A DNA stretch of 64,000 nt from Citrobacter freundii ATCC 8090 = MTCC 1658 = NBRC 12681 (GTDB taxonomy: Bacteria > Pseudomonadota > Gammaproteobacteria > Enterobacterales > Enterobacteriaceae): NCBI RefSeq assembly GCF_011064845.1, contig NZ_CP049015.1, forward strand, positions 4,836,001 through 4,900,000, read 5' to 3'. Every line of letters begins with the position of its first letter. The stretch's first letter is position 1. A program made the position numbers and the translations under genes. Positions 21,875-33,046 of this stretch are shown one piece after another. The notes beneath the pieces are model-generated. The model did no database searches, was not told where the DNA came from, and saw nothing but the letters and a program-made list of their open reading frames with translations.

Positions 21875-22232
21875 GACCGGGACTCCCAATGCAAAAAATT
21901 ATCGGACAGTTCGGAGGGCACACAGAAACAAATTGGGTTTCAGACCATTAAACAGCCTGACTCAGCGCGACGGGAAAAACAGAAGGTCGCTGACAACCGC
22001 GAAGGCTATCAGCAAAAAGGGATAGCCTTAGGAGTTGATCCTGGATGACAGGATAATGAGCCAGTATCTACTGGGTGTGTCCAAGGCGAATGTCCTCTTA
22101 GCGTAATCGTGCGCGCATGTTACGCCAGCAAAATTTTGACGTCAACACGCAACGAAACGCTAGCCTGGATAAATTACCTGCTCATCAGTAAGGCTAGCAG
22201 ATCGTTACAAAATAATGATATTTTTCTGAAAG
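21875..22232 (-). promoter_or_regulatory. corA promoter and leader region, with a leader-peptide-like frame
   Basis: This 358-base interval lies between the uvrD stop and the corA start. On the minus strand it contains a perfect 9-bp inverted repeat (AAGGCTATC/GATAGCCTT, at 22002-22029). At 21907-21951 there is a short frame reading LKPNLFLCALRTVR and a stop, about 30 bases before corA. No ATG precedes that frame; CTG or TTG would have to serve. The Salmonella corA leader encodes a short peptide, CorL, that controls Rho access. The frame here could be its counterpart, with low confidence. Confidence 0.4.
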
Positions 22233-24395
22233 TTATACCGTTTCCAGTCGGGCATAGGCCGCCACCAGCCATTTGATCCCCTGCCCCTGGAACGCGACCT
22301 GCAAACGACTGTGCTCGCCACTGCCTTCCAGATTGACAATGGTGCCCTCGCCAAACTTGGCATGGCGTACGCGCTGGCCAAGCTTATAGCCGGTATCGTT
22401 TTCCGCCATTGGCGTGCCCATTCGCTGATGGCTTACCGGGCGGCTGACCGTGGCGCGCAGACGTACCTCTTCAACACACGCTTCCGGCAGTTCACCAATA
22501 AAGCGCGACGGGCGATGGTAAACCTCTTTGCCGTACAGACGACGCGTTTCGGCGTAGGTCAGCGTCAGCTTTTGCATCGCGCGGGTCACGCCGACGTAGG
22601 CCAGGCGGCGTTCCTCTTCGAGACGTCCGCCTTCGTCCAGCGACATCTGGCTGGGGAACATGCCTTCTTCCATGCCGACGATAAACACCTGGGGGAACTC
22701 CAGACCTTTCGCCGAGTGCAGGGTCATCAGCTGAACCGCATCCTGCCAGGTATCCGCCTGCCCTTCGCCCGCCTCCAGCGCGGCGTGAGACAGGAACGCC
22801 TGCAACGGCATTAAGTCTTCATCTTCCTCGTTGTAGCTAAACTGGCGCGTTGCCGTCACCAGTTCGTCTAAGTTTTCGATACGCGTCTGGCCCTTCTCGC
22901 CTTTTTCCTGCTCGTACATCATGCGCAGGCCGGAGTCTTTAATCACCCGGTCAGTTTGCACGTGCAGCGGCATATCGGCGGTCTCCTGGGCCAGGGCGTC
23001 AATCAGCTCCATAAAACGCTGTAAGGCGCTGGCAGCGCGCCCCGCGAGGGCTTTTTCCTGCAACAGCTCACGACAAGCCTGCCACAACGTTAGCTGGCGG
23101 TCACGGGAGGTCTGACGCACCACATCTAAAGTACGATCGCCAATCCCGCGGGTCGGTGTATTCACCACGCGCTCAAATGCGGCGTCGTCATTGCGATTAG
23201 CGATCAGGCGCAGGTAAGAGAGCGCATCTTTGATTTCCTGGCGCTCGAAGAAGCGCATCCCGCCATAAATCCGATACGGCATGCTGGCCTGTAACAACGC
23301 CTCTTCCAGTACGCGCGACTGGGCGTTGCTGCGGTACAGAATAGCGCATTGTTCAAGCGCGCCGCCGTTGTCCTGCCAGGTCTTGATGCGGTTAACGACA
23401 AAACGCGCTTCATCAAGTTCGTTGAACGCGCAGTAAAGCGAGATCGGTTCACCGTCGACACCGTCGGTCCACAGCTTTTTACCCAGACGCCCGTTGTTGT
23501 TCTCAATCAGGGCGTTAGCTGCGCTGAGGATATTGTTGGTCGAGCGGTAATTCTGCTCCAGACGAATGGTTTCTGCACCCGGGAAATCGGTGAGGAAGCG
23601 CTGGATGTTTTCCACCTGCGCCCCGCGCCAGCCGTAGATCGACTGGTCGTCATCACCCACGATCATCACTTTACCGGTATCGCCCGCCAGGAGGCGGATC
23701 CAGGCGTATTGAATGTTGTTGGTATCCTGAAATTCGTCCACCAGGATATTGGTAAAGCGTTCGCGATAGTGCTGCAGGATATGCGGCTTGTTGAGCCACA
23801 GTTCATGGGCGCGCAGCAGCAGCTCGGCGAAATCAACCAACCCGGCGCGATCACACGCTTCCTGGTAAGCCTGATACACTTTCTGCCAGGTTTGCTCAAC
23901 CGGGTTGCCATAGCTCTGCAGATGGTGCGGGCGCAGCCCTTCGTCTTTCTGACTATTGATAAACCACATCGCCTGACGCGGCGGCCACTGCTTCTCATCC
24001 AGGTTCATCGCCTTGATCAGGCGCTTGAGCAGACGCAGTTGGTCTTCGCTGTCGAGGATCTGGAAATCCTGCGGCAGGTTGGCATCCATATGGTGCGCGC
24101 GCAGCAGACGGTGCGCCAGACCGTGGAACGTCCCCACCCACATACCGCCCTGGCTGGTTCCCATGATCTGACCAATACGGTGGCGCATTTCCGCTGCCGC
24201 TTTGTTGGTAAAGGTTACCGCCATAATCGAATACGGCGAGTTGTTCTCTACCGTCAGTAACCAGGCGATACGGTGCACCAGCACGCGCGTTTTACCACTC
24301 CCCGCACCTGCCAGAACCAACATGTTGCTGCGTGGCGCGGCCACAGCCTGGCGCTGTTCGTCATTGAGGCTATCGAGCAGGTAAGAAACGTCCAT
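22233..24395 (-). CDS. uvrD: DNA helicase II UvrD
   Basis: UvrD is the SF1A helicase of nucleotide excision and mismatch repair. I chose the start MDVSYLLDSLNDEQ, giving 720 residues as in E. coli; the frame extends 6 codons upstream. Visible motifs are Walker [13 protein letters not shown] (about 29-40), VDEFQDTN, DDDQSIYGWRGA, and VTRAMQKLTL near the C terminus. A LexA box lies 37 bases upstream, consistent with SOS induction. Confidence 0.98.
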   Translation of the reverse strand: MDVSYLLDSLNDEQRQAVAAPRSNMLVLAGAGSGKTRVLVHRIAWLLTVENNSPYSIMAVTFTNKAAAEMRHRIGQIMGTSQGGMWVGTFHGLAHRLLRAHHMDANLPQDFQILDSEDQLRLLKRLIKAMNLDEKQWPPRQAMWFINSQKDEGLRPHHLQSYGNPVEQTWQKVYQAYQEACDRAGLVDFAELLLRAHELWLNKPHILQHYRERFTNILVDEFQDTNNIQYAWIRLLAGDTGKVMIVGDDDQSIYGWRGAQVENIQRFLTDFPGAETIRLEQNYRSTNNILSAANALIENNNGRLGKKLWTDGVDGEPISLYCAFNELDEARFVVNRIKTWQDNGGALEQCAILYRSNAQSRVLEEALLQASMPYRIYGGMRFFERQEIKDALSYLRLIANRNDDAAFERVVNTPTRGIGDRTLDVVRQTSRDRQLTLWQACRELLQEKALAGRAASALQRFMELIDALAQETADMPLHVQTDRVIKDSGLRMMYEQEKGEKGQTRIENLDELVTATRQFSYNEEDEDLMPLQAFLSHAALEAGEGQADTWQDAVQLMTLHSAKGLEFPQVFIVGMEEGMFPSQMSLDEGGRLEEERRLAYVGVTRAMQKLTLTYAETRRLYGKEVYHRPSRFIGELPEACVEEVRLRATVSRPVSHQRMGTPMAENDTGYKLGQRVRHAKFGEGTIVNLEGSGEHSRLQVAFQGQGIKWLVAAYARLETV

Positions 24396-24431
24396 TGGCA
24401 CCGCCGGAATCAACAGGGCCCAGCCGGACCC

Positions 24432-24447
24432 CTGGGAATTTATACAG
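24432..24447 (-). promoter_or_regulatory. LexA (SOS) box of uvrD
   Basis: On the minus strand the site reads CTGTATAAATTCCCAG, a CTG-N10-CAG match to the LexA consensus. It differs only slightly from the SOS box known for E. coli uvrD. It sits just upstream of the uvrD start and just before the yigB stop. Confidence 0.88.
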
Positions 24448-24459
24448 AGTTGTTGGTGA

Positions 24460-25176
24460 TTATATCAGCGAGGTCAGAGATGCCAACTGTGAAATTTCGA
24501 TATGCGGCAGCAAACGGCTGTCAGCGGTGTGCATCAGGTCGGCATTTTCCGGTTTGATCCAGCAGGCCTGCATACCACAACGGATAGCGCCCGCGACGTC
24601 TGTCGTCAGGTCATCACCCACATGCAGGATCTCACCTACAGGCATTTTCAGTTTTTCCGCCGCCAGCGTGTACATGTCGCTGAACGGTTTTGATCGTCCG
24701 TCGGGACCGGCGCGCAGCACAAACTCAAAGTAATCACCCAGGCCAAACAGTTCCGGCTGCGCGTTACCGTTGGTGATCGCCACCAGCGGCCATTTGCGAG
24801 CCAGCGCTTTCAGCGTGTCATGCGTCGTCTGTGGGACTTCAATGCGGCTACGCCATTTGGCAAAATTCATCATCGCCGCATTCGCCCCCATTCTGGCTTC
24901 TGCCGCTGACAAACCCGCCTCCAGCATAGCGCGTTCTACGGCCCGGTGACGCCATTGGGTAACATCGTGATAGATTTCCGGCTCGGCGTCACGAACGGCC
25001 TGACGCAAGCGCTGTAGGTCGCTATTTTGCAGCGAATTCAACGCCGGATGGTAATTCTGTACAAACGCGAGCGCTTCCTGCTCGGTGCGTGTGATAACGG
25101 GACGGTTATCGTAAAGGGTGTCATCAAGGTCAAAGGTGAGCGCAGAAATGCGCCCCAAAGGCCGGTAAAAACGCAT
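24460..25176 (-). CDS. yigB: HAD-family phosphatase YigB
   Basis: YigB is a HAD hydrolase; the E. coli protein dephosphorylates FMN and the riboflavin pathway intermediate ARPP. The 238-residue sequence has the nucleophile motif FDLDDTLYD (about residues 15-23), VAITNGN near 132 and the acidic [13 protein letters not shown] near 186. Its ATG overlaps the xerC stop by one base, so it is the last gene of the dapF-yigA-xerC-yigB cluster. Confidence 0.95.
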   Translation of the reverse strand: MRFYRPLGRISALTFDLDDTLYDNRPVITRTEQEALAFVQNYHPALNSLQNSDLQRLRQAVRDAEPEIYHDVTQWRHRAVERAMLEAGLSAAEARMGANAAMMNFAKWRSRIEVPQTTHDTLKALARKWPLVAITNGNAQPELFGLGDYFEFVLRAGPDGRSKPFSDMYTLAAEKLKMPVGEILHVGDDLTTDVAGAIRCGMQACWIKPENADLMHTADSRLLPHIEISQLASLTSLI

Positions 25177-26078
25177 TATTTCCCCCGTTTGGCGCGCGGA
25201 TGCGCCGCATCGTACACTGAAGCCAGGTGTTGAAAATCAAGATGGGTATAGATTTGAGTTGTGGAGAGATTGGCATGACCCAATAACTCCTGCACTCCGC
25301 GCAGATCGCCGCTCGACTCCAGCATATGCGTCGCAAAGGAGTGGCGTAATTTGTGGGGATGTACATGGCTGTTCAGCCCCTGCTTGATACCCCATTCAGC
25401 AAAGCGTTTCTGCACGTTACGCGCCGAGATGCGTTTGCCCAGTTTTGACAGAAATAGCGCATCGTCATCGCAGCCAAAGAGTCCGCGTAGATCCAGCCAG
25501 TGCTCAATCCACGCCACCGCATTGCGGCCAATCGGCAGGCGACGCTCTTTACTGCCCTTACCCATCACCCACACTTCGCCGGTGTCGAGATCGAGATGTT
25601 TAATATCCAGCCCAACCAGTTCAGATAAACGCAGACCCGCGCCGTACATCACTTCCAGCATCGCTCTATCACGCACGGCAAGGGGGTCGTTGAGATCGAT
25701 ATCCAGCAGACGATTAACGTCGTCGACATCGATATTTTTAGGCAGATGACGCGGTGCTTTCGGCGCGGAAACGCTTTTTGCCGGATTGGCTTTCAGTTCG
25801 CCCTGATTAACCAGCCAGTCGAAGAAACTGCGTAACGCGGAGAGACGCAGCGCCAGACTCGCCGGCCCCAATCCTTTACGACGGCTGCGAACAGCAAAAC
25901 TGCGGACCATGAGCGCATCACATTGTTGCCAGCTTTGCAGACCGGTCTCTCCAGCTAACGCAATGATGGCATCAAGCTGACGCTGATAATTAAGCAAGGT
26001 GATCGGGCTAAGCTGACGCTCAACGCCCAGATAGCGCAAAAAGCGCGCCACATCCTGAGAAAGGGGTGAATCGGTCAT
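25176..26078 (-). CDS. xerC: Site-specific tyrosine recombinase XerC
   Basis: XerC acts with XerD at dif to resolve chromosome dimers. The 300-residue protein has the SAM-like core-binding domain (1-95) and the catalytic domain. Arg is in [13 protein letters not shown], Lys in [12 protein letters not shown], and the H-x-x-R...H...Y set in [28 protein letters not shown]. The start overlaps the yigA stop by 4 bases and the stop overlaps yigB by one, so translation is coupled across the cluster. Confidence 0.98.
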   Translation of the reverse strand: MTDSPLSQDVARFLRYLGVERQLSPITLLNYQRQLDAIIALAGETGLQSWQQCDALMVRSFAVRSRRKGLGPASLALRLSALRSFFDWLVNQGELKANPAKSVSAPKAPRHLPKNIDVDDVNRLLDIDLNDPLAVRDRAMLEVMYGAGLRLSELVGLDIKHLDLDTGEVWVMGKGSKERRLPIGRNAVAWIEHWLDLRGLFGCDDDALFLSKLGKRISARNVQKRFAEWGIKQGLNSHVHPHKLRHSFATHMLESSGDLRGVQELLGHANLSTTQIYTHLDFQHLASVYDAAHPRAKRGK

Positions 26079-26782
26079 ACGCGTTCAATCCAGCGCTCCA
26101 GCAGCTCCGGCAACATCAGCGAGATTTCCTGCAGCAATTGCGTGCCTTGCCCCTGCTGGTAATGATTAACATCACGACTGCTAAACAGCATCACGCCAAG
26201 GGATCCATCCTGCCCGAGCATCGACATCGCGACTGAGCCTATGGCTTTCGCCTCCGGCATCATGACCAGCAATTCAGGACCATTGAGCGGCCCAAGATAG
26301 TGCTGCGACTGGCCCAAACGCTGGATACGCAACGGTTCAAAAGCCTGACGGCTTAATGCCAGATGGGTGAATTTTGAGGGCGCGCCTAGTCGCCAGCGAT
26401 CCGGGAACAGACGAACCGTCGCTCCTGCCAGCCCTAACTCACGCGCCCAGCGATGAAATCGCATCAGCATATCGTCAAGGCTGCTGGCCGCCACCAGACG
26501 TCCTTGCAGATTTAACAGACGATAGAACAGGCTTTCATTGGCGTTGGCCTGTTCCATCAACAGCGCCATGTTCTCTTCCAGCACGTTAATATGATTACGC
26601 GCCCGCGCCATATGCCATTCCACTAAAGAGACCGTGCCCCGCACTGGGTGCGGAACTCGCATCGCTTCAACAGCCTGGGCATTACGGATAAAAAACTCAG
26701 GATTACGTTGCAGATAATCGACGACCGCCCGATCGTCGAGCTCCATGAGCGTTTCCTGTAGTTCTTCCCCTGGTTGCTTCAT
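26075..26782 (-). CDS. yigA: DUF484 family protein YigA
   Basis: This is a 235-residue DUF484 protein with a GAF-like middle region, identical in length to E. coli YigA. The function is unknown. Visible features are an N-terminal segment [20 protein letters not shown], a coiled region around residues 55-80, and a C-terminal GAF-like part ending [12 protein letters not shown]. It is nested by 4-base overlaps between dapF and xerC; this order is conserved in gammaproteobacteria. Confidence 0.93.
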   Translation of the reverse strand: MKQPGEELQETLMELDDRAVVDYLQRNPEFFIRNAQAVEAMRVPHPVRGTVSLVEWHMARARNHINVLEENMALLMEQANANESLFYRLLNLQGRLVAASSLDDMLMRFHRWARELGLAGATVRLFPDRWRLGAPSKFTHLALSRQAFEPLRIQRLGQSQHYLGPLNGPELLVMMPEAKAIGSVAMSMLGQDGSLGVMLFSSRDVNHYQQGQGTQLLQEISLMLPELLERWIERV

Positions 26783-27603
26783 AAGTGAATAAATCCGTCG
26801 TAGACATGTGCCGCCGGGCCAGTCATATACAGCGGATGACCCGGACCTTTCCAGGCGATATCAAGTCGACCGCCCGGTAATTCCACCCTCACTTCTTCTG
26901 CCAGCAGCCCCTGCTGGATACCGACTGCAACGGCGGCGCATGCACCGCTGCCGCAGGCCTGCGTTTCACCCGCGCCGCGCTCATAGACGCGCAGTCGGAT
27001 ATGCTCGCGTTTTACCACCTGCATAAATCCGATGTTGGCGCGTTCAGGGAAGCGTTCATGGCTTTCCAGAACCGGTCCCAGTGTTTCTACCGTGGCCGTA
27101 TCAACATCATCAACCTGAATCACGCAGTGCGGGTTCCCCATTGAAACCACGCCGCACAATACTGTCTGTTCGGCCACGCGCATAATATAGGTCTTCTCTG
27201 CTTTATTAGCGCGAAAAGGAACCTGCGAGGGTTCAAAATTGGGTTCGCCCATATTCACCCGCACCAGCTCGTCGTCGGTTACGGTTAATACCATACGGCC
27301 ATTCGCGGTACTGACGCGAATATCGCGCTTATTGGTCAGCCCTTTCAGGCGAACAAAACGGGCAAAACAGCGGGCGCCATTGCCGCACTGTGACACTTCA
27401 CTGCCGTCGGCATTAAAAATACGGTAGTGGAAATCCAGCTCCGGATCATACGGAGGTTCAACCACCAGCAGTTGATCAAATCCAACGCCGAGATGTCTGT
27501 CGGCCAGGCGGCGGATCAGCTCTGGTGAGAAAAAGACATTCTGCGTTACCGCGTCGACGACCATAAAATCGTTGCCAAGGCCATGCATTTTAGAGAATTG
27601 CAT
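26779..27603 (-). CDS. dapF: Diaminopimelate epimerase
   Basis: DapF converts LL- to meso-diaminopimelate for lysine and peptidoglycan synthesis, using a two-cysteine, cofactor-free mechanism. The 274-residue protein (start [13 protein letters not shown]; an extra ATG lies directly upstream) has both catalytic cysteines, in [12 protein letters not shown] (about residue 73) and [13 protein letters not shown] (about 217). It overlaps yigA by 4 bases and lies 49 bases after lptM. Confidence 0.98.
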   Translation of the reverse strand: MQFSKMHGLGNDFMVVDAVTQNVFFSPELIRRLADRHLGVGFDQLLVVEPPYDPELDFHYRIFNADGSEVSQCGNGARCFARFVRLKGLTNKRDIRVSTANGRMVLTVTDDELVRVNMGEPNFEPSQVPFRANKAEKTYIMRVAEQTVLCGVVSMGNPHCVIQVDDVDTATVETLGPVLESHERFPERANIGFMQVVKREHIRLRVYERGAGETQACGSGACAAVAVGIQQGLLAEEVRVELPGGRLDIAWKGPGHPLYMTGPAAHVYDGFIHL

Positions 27604-27652
27604 CATTCACTCCGTTCACGCGGGTACAGAAATGTAAAATCTATTCCTGCCG

Positions 27653-27856
27653 TTAGTAATTCACCTGAGAAGGCCCATCACTAATCCCACGATCGTTTTT
27701 CTCAGGCGTGGTGGATTGCGATTGCGGCTGAACGCTCTTGGTCGGAGGCGGCGCGGTTTTATCAGCTGGTGGGAAATAGAGCGGGCCTTTGAGCCCACAG
27801 CCCGTCAGGCTGAACAGAGTAAAAATGACAGCGAGTGGCTTTAACACGTTTTTCAT
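27653..27856 (-). CDS. lptM: LPS assembly-associated lipoprotein LptM (YifL)
   Basis: LptM is a small outer-membrane lipoprotein that helps LptD/LptE maturation. I chose the start MKNVLKPLAVIF, giving 67 residues as in E. coli; a longer frame by 14 codons has no support. The lipobox is LFSLTGC with the lipidated Cys at residue 20, then GLKGPLYFPP, the family signature, and a Pro/Ser/Gln-rich tail. It is the first gene before dapF and divergent from cyaY. Confidence 0.95.
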   Translation of the reverse strand: MKNVLKPLAVIFTLFSLTGCGLKGPLYFPPADKTAPPPTKSVQPQSQSTTPEKNDRGISDGPSQVNY

Positions 27857-27994
27857 TATCGATTGCCTGTAAAGTTCATGCTTTCTGTTTTCTATCATCG
27901 CAGGAGAAGGCGTAAAAGCAAGAGTTTGGCTAAAAACTGCATCGCGATTTATTCCACGTTATACTGCGGGCATCACGAAAAATAGGATAAGAAA

Positions 27995-28315
27995 ATGAAC
28001 GACAGTGAATTTCATCGCCTTGCTGACACCCTGTGGATGACCATTGAAGAACGTCTGGATGACTGGGATGGCGACAGCGATATTGATTGTGAGATCAACG
28101 GCGGCGTTCTGACCATCAGTTTCGAAAACGGCAGCAAAATTATCATTAACCGTCAGGAGCCGCTGCACCAGGTATGGCTGGCGACCAAACAGGGCGGCTA
28201 CCACTTTGACCTGAAAGGCGACGAGTGGATCTGCGACCGAAGCGGCGAAACGTTCTGGGATCTGCTGGAACAGGCGGCAACGCAGCAGGCAGGTGAAGAG
28301 GTGAGCTTCCGCTAA
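27995..28315 (+). CDS. cyaY: Iron-sulfur cluster assembly regulator CyaY (frataxin)
   Basis: CyaY is the bacterial frataxin. It binds iron and modulates IscS-dependent Fe-S cluster assembly. The 106-residue protein has the acidic first helix (residues about 3-34, with [12 protein letters not shown]) and the conserved sheet containing [20 protein letters not shown]. It lies between the divergent lptM and the convergent cyaA; a REP pair follows. Confidence 0.97.
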   Translation: MNDSEFHRLADTLWMTIEERLDDWDGDSDIDCEINGGVLTISFENGSKIIINRQEPLHQVWLATKQGGYHFDLKGDEWICDRSGETFWDLLEQAATQQAGEEVSFR

Positions 28316-28322
28316 GTGTGAT

Positions 28323-28403
28323 TGCCGGATGCGCTTCGCTTATCCGGCCTGGGTATCTCGCGCATTTGGAGGCCGGATAAGGTGTTTACACCGCCATCCG
28401 GCA
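28323..28403. repeat. REP/BIME pair between cyaY and cyaA
   Basis: Inverted REP units TGCCGGATGCGCTTCGCTTA and GGCCGGATAAGG, with a further CCGCCATCCGGCA end, fill the gap between the convergent cyaY and cyaA stops. Confidence 0.9.
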
Positions 28404-28409
28404 CTATGC

Positions 28410-30956
28410 TTAAGAGAAGTACTGCTGCAACTGCGGCGCGTCGTTGTCCTGATTGACGGGCGGAACAGCGCTAATCGGCTGGGTGCGGAACGGAATCACC
28501 TGCGCGCGCCCGTCGGTTTTCACAATCTGATAGAACTGCGGCAGGTTAAAGTTGATGAAGCTGGAGCCGTAGGTAAAACGATCGTGCGACGATGAGTAGA
28601 AACGGCTGACGTCGCGTACCAGTTCCTCTTTACTACCTTCGCAGTGGTGATACACCTCAGCCCGATTGCTTTCGTCCAGAATGTAGATATTAAAGCCCTG
28701 CTCATCACCCGTTTCTTCGAAAAAGAACTGAATAATCCCTTCACTGGCAAAACCGTCTACCACCGACGGCAGTTTCACATGGTTGGTCTCAACCTGGACG
28801 GAAAGCCCGTGCAGTTTGTTATGTGAAATCGCGCCATAGAATTCAATCGCATTTTCCAGCTTCTGTACCGAAACGTTCAGGCGCTCGAAGAACAAACCCC
28901 ACGTCTGGCCAGAAACACGCAGCGCTTTGAAACGTCCGGTTTCCTGACGGGTGCTGGAGAGGCGTAATTCGATGCACTCAGACACCAGTTGCTGAACGCG
29001 GGTGCGAATTAAACCGCGCAGATGCTGGCTATAGCAGAAAACCTCGACGCTATCTGGCGGCGCGGCATCCTGGTGCATTTTGCCCAGAATCGTTTTTAAC
29101 GCTTCAATCATCGCCTGCTCGCCGTTGAAGTGCAGCGTACGCACCTCATTCCACGAGTTGCGGTACAGCAGGTCTACGCTACCCACCAGGCATTTTTGCT
29201 CTTCACCAAAACTGAAGACGTCCAGCTTACGGAAATCAAAATGCACCACCTGATTGCGAAACGCTGCCGTCGGGTCATATTCGAGGTTAACGATAATCGC
29301 CAGATGGCGAATTTCGCATGGGCTATAGAGCGCTTTCGGCGTTGGCGCAGGCAGTCGCAGTGGGAAGTGGTGCGACACGTCGGCGACCATTTCCTGCAGC
29401 TTCGGCAAATCAACAATGCCGTTGCCCTTAATAAACAAATGCGTACGCGAGGTCAGCAAGCCATTGAACCAGGCCCACGCCACCAGCTTGTTGAGATAGC
29501 GGTTATATTCCAGCGGCTGATGGCTGATGATCGAGTCCATGTTAGGCGCGCGGTTGTAGAGATACCAACCCGAACGGTTGGCACGACCCGGCGGTACATG
29601 GATAAAGGTCAGATTCGGTTCCGAGAGATCCGGAGATATCTGCGGGTTCACCAGCGTGACCTTACCCGGCAACGCTTCAAACGCAGCATACAGCTTACGG
29701 GTCAGCACACCGATATCCTGCGGACTGGCGCTGACGCTGAGGTTATTGCGCCGCGCAAAGCGGATCAGGTTACGATAGCTCTGCATCATCGCATCGAGCA
29801 GTTCGTTATGCGCTTCACGTACCTGGTCAATCTTCCAGTTAGCGCGGTTATCCAGCATGGTCAGACGGGTGTCATCCCAGCCCCACTCTTTCACTAACTG
29901 ACTTAATACTTCACGACGCCAGCCCACGCAGGCGCGCTCACGGCTCAGTTTCTCGCACACTTTTAAGTAGAAACATCGACGTACTAAATCCAGGCGCGTC
30001 GGATCTTCGATCGCCGTGAGGTACTCGGTAACGCGCTCCAGCATCATGCAGTAAGGGTCGAGACCAAAAGAGACGATCTCGCCGTCATGCAAGCGCTGTT
30101 TAATGTCTTTCGCCAACAGGCGTGGGTTGGGATATTCCCAGGAATAGGCTTCCAGCAACAGCGTTTTCAGCACCGCTTTGTACGAGGAGTCGATACTCTT
30201 GTACAACTGCCAGAGGCTGGCGCCAAAGTACTCTTCGGCGGAAAGCGAACTGAGTCCGCCGAGATCCAGCCATTCATTTGGCGTTAACACCCCCTGTGCG
30301 TAGAGCGTCATGACGTAATCGTCGTAGTGCTCTTCTTCGTCGCCCGGCACCATATTCCACAGAATACGTTTACCCGCGAGGCGCACAGCGGTGCGATAGA
30401 ATTCATCCAGCAACAGGATATGCTGCGTCGAGCCACAGTCCTCACCACCCAGACTGCCGCTTTCATTGTGACGGAAACGGTTTTCGTCAATCAGGAAGAA
30501 ACTGACTTCCACGCCCAACGAGGCCGCCCAGCTTTCCAACAGGCTACATTTACGCTGCAGCAGTTGGCGCTCTTCGCTATCCAGCCAGGATTGATGGCAG
30601 ACCCAGATATCAAGGTCAGACGAACAGCTTTGCCCTACCGAAGAGGTGCTGCCCATTGAGTAAACGCCGGTGATCGGCAGTTCGCCCTTCGGCGGGTCCT
30701 GCGGCGACATACCGCGGTACAGTTCCAGCTCGTTCAGGTAGTGGCGTTGGGTTTCATCAGGCGTGTAAAGGCATATGCCCTTGGGAACGTTACCATCAAG
30801 GTAACCCGGCATCAGCGGATGGTGGTAGTGCAATAATGTCGGCAGCAGACTGTATACCTGCTGGAAAGCAGGTCCCATGGCAGCAAGCGCGCGATCCACA
30901 CGCAGTTGATTTATGGCATCCAGTCTCTGTTTCAGAGTCTCAATATAGAGGTACAA
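28410..30956 (-). CDS. cyaA: Class I adenylate cyclase
   Basis: CyaA makes cAMP from ATP; its activity is stimulated by phosphorylated EIIA-Glc. I place the start at the TTG at 30956 (reading [15 protein letters not shown]), giving 848 residues as in E. coli, where a TTG start is also used. The catalytic nucleotidyltransferase motif is [20 protein letters not shown] (about residues 102-121), and the regulatory C-terminal half follows. A CRP site lies about 160 bases upstream, for cAMP feedback. Confidence 0.96.
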   Translation of the reverse strand: MYLYIETLKQRLDAINQLRVDRALAAMGPAFQQVYSLLPTLLHYHHPLMPGYLDGNVPKGICLYTPDETQRHYLNELELYRGMSPQDPPKGELPITGVYSMGSTSSVGQSCSSDLDIWVCHQSWLDSEERQLLQRKCSLLESWAASLGVEVSFFLIDENRFRHNESGSLGGEDCGSTQHILLLDEFYRTAVRLAGKRILWNMVPGDEEEHYDDYVMTLYAQGVLTPNEWLDLGGLSSLSAEEYFGASLWQLYKSIDSSYKAVLKTLLLEAYSWEYPNPRLLAKDIKQRLHDGEIVSFGLDPYCMMLERVTEYLTAIEDPTRLDLVRRCFYLKVCEKLSRERACVGWRREVLSQLVKEWGWDDTRLTMLDNRANWKIDQVREAHNELLDAMMQSYRNLIRFARRNNLSVSASPQDIGVLTRKLYAAFEALPGKVTLVNPQISPDLSEPNLTFIHVPPGRANRSGWYLYNRAPNMDSIISHQPLEYNRYLNKLVAWAWFNGLLTSRTHLFIKGNGIVDLPKLQEMVADVSHHFPLRLPAPTPKALYSPCEIRHLAIIVNLEYDPTAAFRNQVVHFDFRKLDVFSFGEEQKCLVGSVDLLYRNSWNEVRTLHFNGEQAMIEALKTILGKMHQDAAPPDSVEVFCYSQHLRGLIRTRVQQLVSECIELRLSSTRQETGRFKALRVSGQTWGLFFERLNVSVQKLENAIEFYGAISHNKLHGLSVQVETNHVKLPSVVDGFASEGIIQFFFEETGDEQGFNIYILDESNRAEVYHHCEGSKEELVRDVSRFYSSSHDRFTYGSSFINFNLPQFYQIVKTDGRAQVIPFRTQPISAVPPVNQDNDAPQLQQYFS

Positions 30957-31346
30957 GACGTATCGCCTGATGTTGCATCCGTCATGGCGTCGATAGCGGC
31001 GGCGCAAACGCTCACCACCTTCGTCATCAGTCCGGATAAACCGTATGTCAAAAATAACCGTTACCTTTTTCCCCTGCACTTTTATTAGTTACAGATGAAA
31101 AAATGGTCTAAAACGTGATCAATTTAACACCTTGCTCATTGACCGTAAAGAAAGATGCGCTACATACCAGTGTAGCACCGTTCGTTACGTGTAAATTCCT
31201 TCATACGGTCGGGAGGTTTTTCTCGTCATTATTCACTGACAGTGATGATGCAGCGCCTTTCCTCTCACTTACGTTTGAGCGTAACGCTGACATCCCTTTG
31301 ATAAGGATGTTAGGATGGTCAATGATTGATAATGACGGTAACAAGC
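30957..31346. promoter_or_regulatory. cyaA-hemC divergent regulatory interval
   Basis: This 390-base gap holds the cyaA promoter and untranslated leader (minus strand) and the hemC promoter region (plus strand). The only element I can place with confidence is the CRP site at 31114-31129. Candidate hemC promoter hexamers (TTGATA at 31298 with a poor -10) are too weak to call. No open frame here has gene-like features. Confidence 0.6.
31114..31129. promoter_or_regulatory. CRP site of cyaA
   Basis: The half-sites CGTGA and TAACA separated by six bases match the CRP site known at the E. coli cyaA P2 promoter, where cAMP-CRP represses cyaA. Confidence 0.75.
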
Positions 31347-32288
31347 ATGTTAGACAATGTTTTGAGAATTGCCACACGCCAAAGCCCCCTTGCGCTCTGG
31401 CAGGCACATTATGTCAAAGACGCCTTAATGGCAAACCACCCAGGTCTGATCGTGGAACTGGTTCCTATGGTAACCCGTGGCGATGTGATCCTTGATACCC
31501 CGCTGGCGAAAGTCGGAGGGAAAGGGTTGTTTGTTAAAGAGCTGGAAGTCGCGCTGCTGGAAAAACGCGCCGATATCGCCGTGCATTCCATGAAGGATGT
31601 GCCGGTTGAATTCCCTGACGGTCTTGGACTGGTCACCATTTGCGAGCGAGAGGATCCGCGTGATGCTTTCGTCTCAAATAAGTACAACACGCTGGATGAA
31701 CTCCCCGCAGGCAGCATCGTTGGGACATCCAGTTTGCGTCGCCAGTGCCAGTTAGCGAAGCGTCGCCCGGATCTCGTCATCCGTTCGCTGCGCGGCAACG
31801 TAGGCACGCGCCTCAGCAAACTGGATAACGGCGATTATGACGCCATTATTCTGGCGGTCGCTGGATTAAAACGTTTAGGTCTTGAGTCGCGAGTCCGTAC
31901 CGCTCTGCCGCCGGAAGTCTCCCTGCCCGCTGTCGGACAAGGCGCAGTAGGCATAGAATGTCGACTGGATGATATGCGCACTCAGGCGCTGTTAGCGCCG
32001 CTCAACCATGAAGAAACCGCGCTACGCGTCAAAGCAGAACGCGCCATGAACACCCGCCTGGAAGGGGGATGTCAGGTACCTATTGGTAGCTATGCCGAAA
32101 TCATCGACGGTGAGATTTGGCTACGTGCGCTGGTCGGCGCGCCAGACGGTTCACAGATGGTATGCGGAGAACGTCGCGGCGCCACACAGGATGCCGAACA
32201 GATGGGCATCTCTCTGGCAGAAGAACTGCTGGAGAACGGTGCGCGCGCCATTCTGGCTGAAGTTTATAACGGAGAAGCACCCGCATGA
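31347..32288 (+). CDS. hemC: Hydroxymethylbilane synthase (porphobilinogen deaminase)
   Basis: HemC joins four porphobilinogen units into hydroxymethylbilane. I chose the start [19 protein letters not shown], giving 313 residues as in E. coli; the frame runs 7 codons further upstream. Substrate-binding arginines are in [12 protein letters not shown] and [13 protein letters not shown]. The dipyrromethane cofactor Cys lies in [15 protein letters not shown] (about residue 242). It overlaps hemD by 4 bases, the first gene of hemCDXY. Confidence 0.98.
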   Translation: MLDNVLRIATRQSPLALWQAHYVKDALMANHPGLIVELVPMVTRGDVILDTPLAKVGGKGLFVKELEVALLEKRADIAVHSMKDVPVEFPDGLGLVTICEREDPRDAFVSNKYNTLDELPAGSIVGTSSLRRQCQLAKRRPDLVIRSLRGNVGTRLSKLDNGDYDAIILAVAGLKRLGLESRVRTALPPEVSLPAVGQGAVGIECRLDDMRTQALLAPLNHEETALRVKAERAMNTRLEGGCQVPIGSYAEIIDGEIWLRALVGAPDGSQMVCGERRGATQDAEQMGISLAEELLENGARAILAEVYNGEAPA

Positions 32289-33025
32289 GTATTCTGGTCA
32301 CCCGCCCGTCTCCCGCTGGGGAAGAGTTAGTGAGCCGTCTGCGCACACTGGGGCAGGTGGCCTGGAGTTTTCCGCTCATCGAGTTTTCACCTGGTCGGGA
32401 ACTGGCAACGCTTGCTTCCCGACTGTCGGCGCTGACGGAGAACGATCTGGTCTTCGCCCTCTCGCAGCACGCCGTTACCTTTGCAGATGCCGAGCTTCAG
32501 CAGCAAGAGAAAAGCTGGCCATCCCTTCCGCAGTATTTTGCCATTGGCCGTACAACGGCGCTGGCGCTGCATACTGTTAGCGGCTTCAATATTCACTACC
32601 CTCTGGATCGGGAAATTAGCGAAGTCTTGCTACAATTACCTGAATTACAAAATATTGCGGGAAAACGCGCGCTTATATTACGCGGCAACGGTGGCCGCGA
32701 GCTGATAGGTGAAACCCTGACGGCACGCGGAGCCGATGTCGATTTTTGTGAATGTTATCAACGCAGTGCAAAATATTACGATGGTGCAGAAGAAGCGATG
32801 CGCTGGCAATCCCGTGGCGTAACCACGGTGGTCGTCACTAGCGGAGAGATGCTACAACAGCTCTGGACGCTTATTCCACAGTGGTATCGTGAGCACTGGT
32901 TACTACGCTGTCGGCTGCTGGTCGTCAGTGAGCGTCTGGCGCACCTCGCCCGGGAACTGGGCTGGCAAGATATTAAGGTCGCTGATAACGCCGACAACGA
33001 TGCGCTTCTACGCGCATTACAATAA
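32285..33025 (+). CDS. hemD: Uroporphyrinogen-III synthase
   Basis: HemD cyclises hydroxymethylbilane with inversion of ring D. The 246-residue protein has the two-domain HemD fold. The sequence is poorly conserved in general but matches the E. coli protein end to end: [36 protein letters not shown], and [14 protein letters not shown] in the second domain. It overlaps hemC by 4 bases and precedes hemX by 21. Confidence 0.97.
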   Translation: MSILVTRPSPAGEELVSRLRTLGQVAWSFPLIEFSPGRELATLASRLSALTENDLVFALSQHAVTFADAELQQQEKSWPSLPQYFAIGRTTALALHTVSGFNIHYPLDREISEVLLQLPELQNIAGKRALILRGNGGRELIGETLTARGADVDFCECYQRSAKYYDGAEEAMRWQSRGVTTVVVTSGEMLQQLWTLIPQWYREHWLLRCRLLVVSERLAHLARELGWQDIKVADNADNDALLRALQ

Positions 33026-33046
33026 CTCTCATAATGGGATGCCATA

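Noticed and set aside
23349..24260. 303-codon plus-strand frame opposite uvrD
   Set aside because: Antisense shadow of uvrD. No recognisable domain or ribosome binding site.
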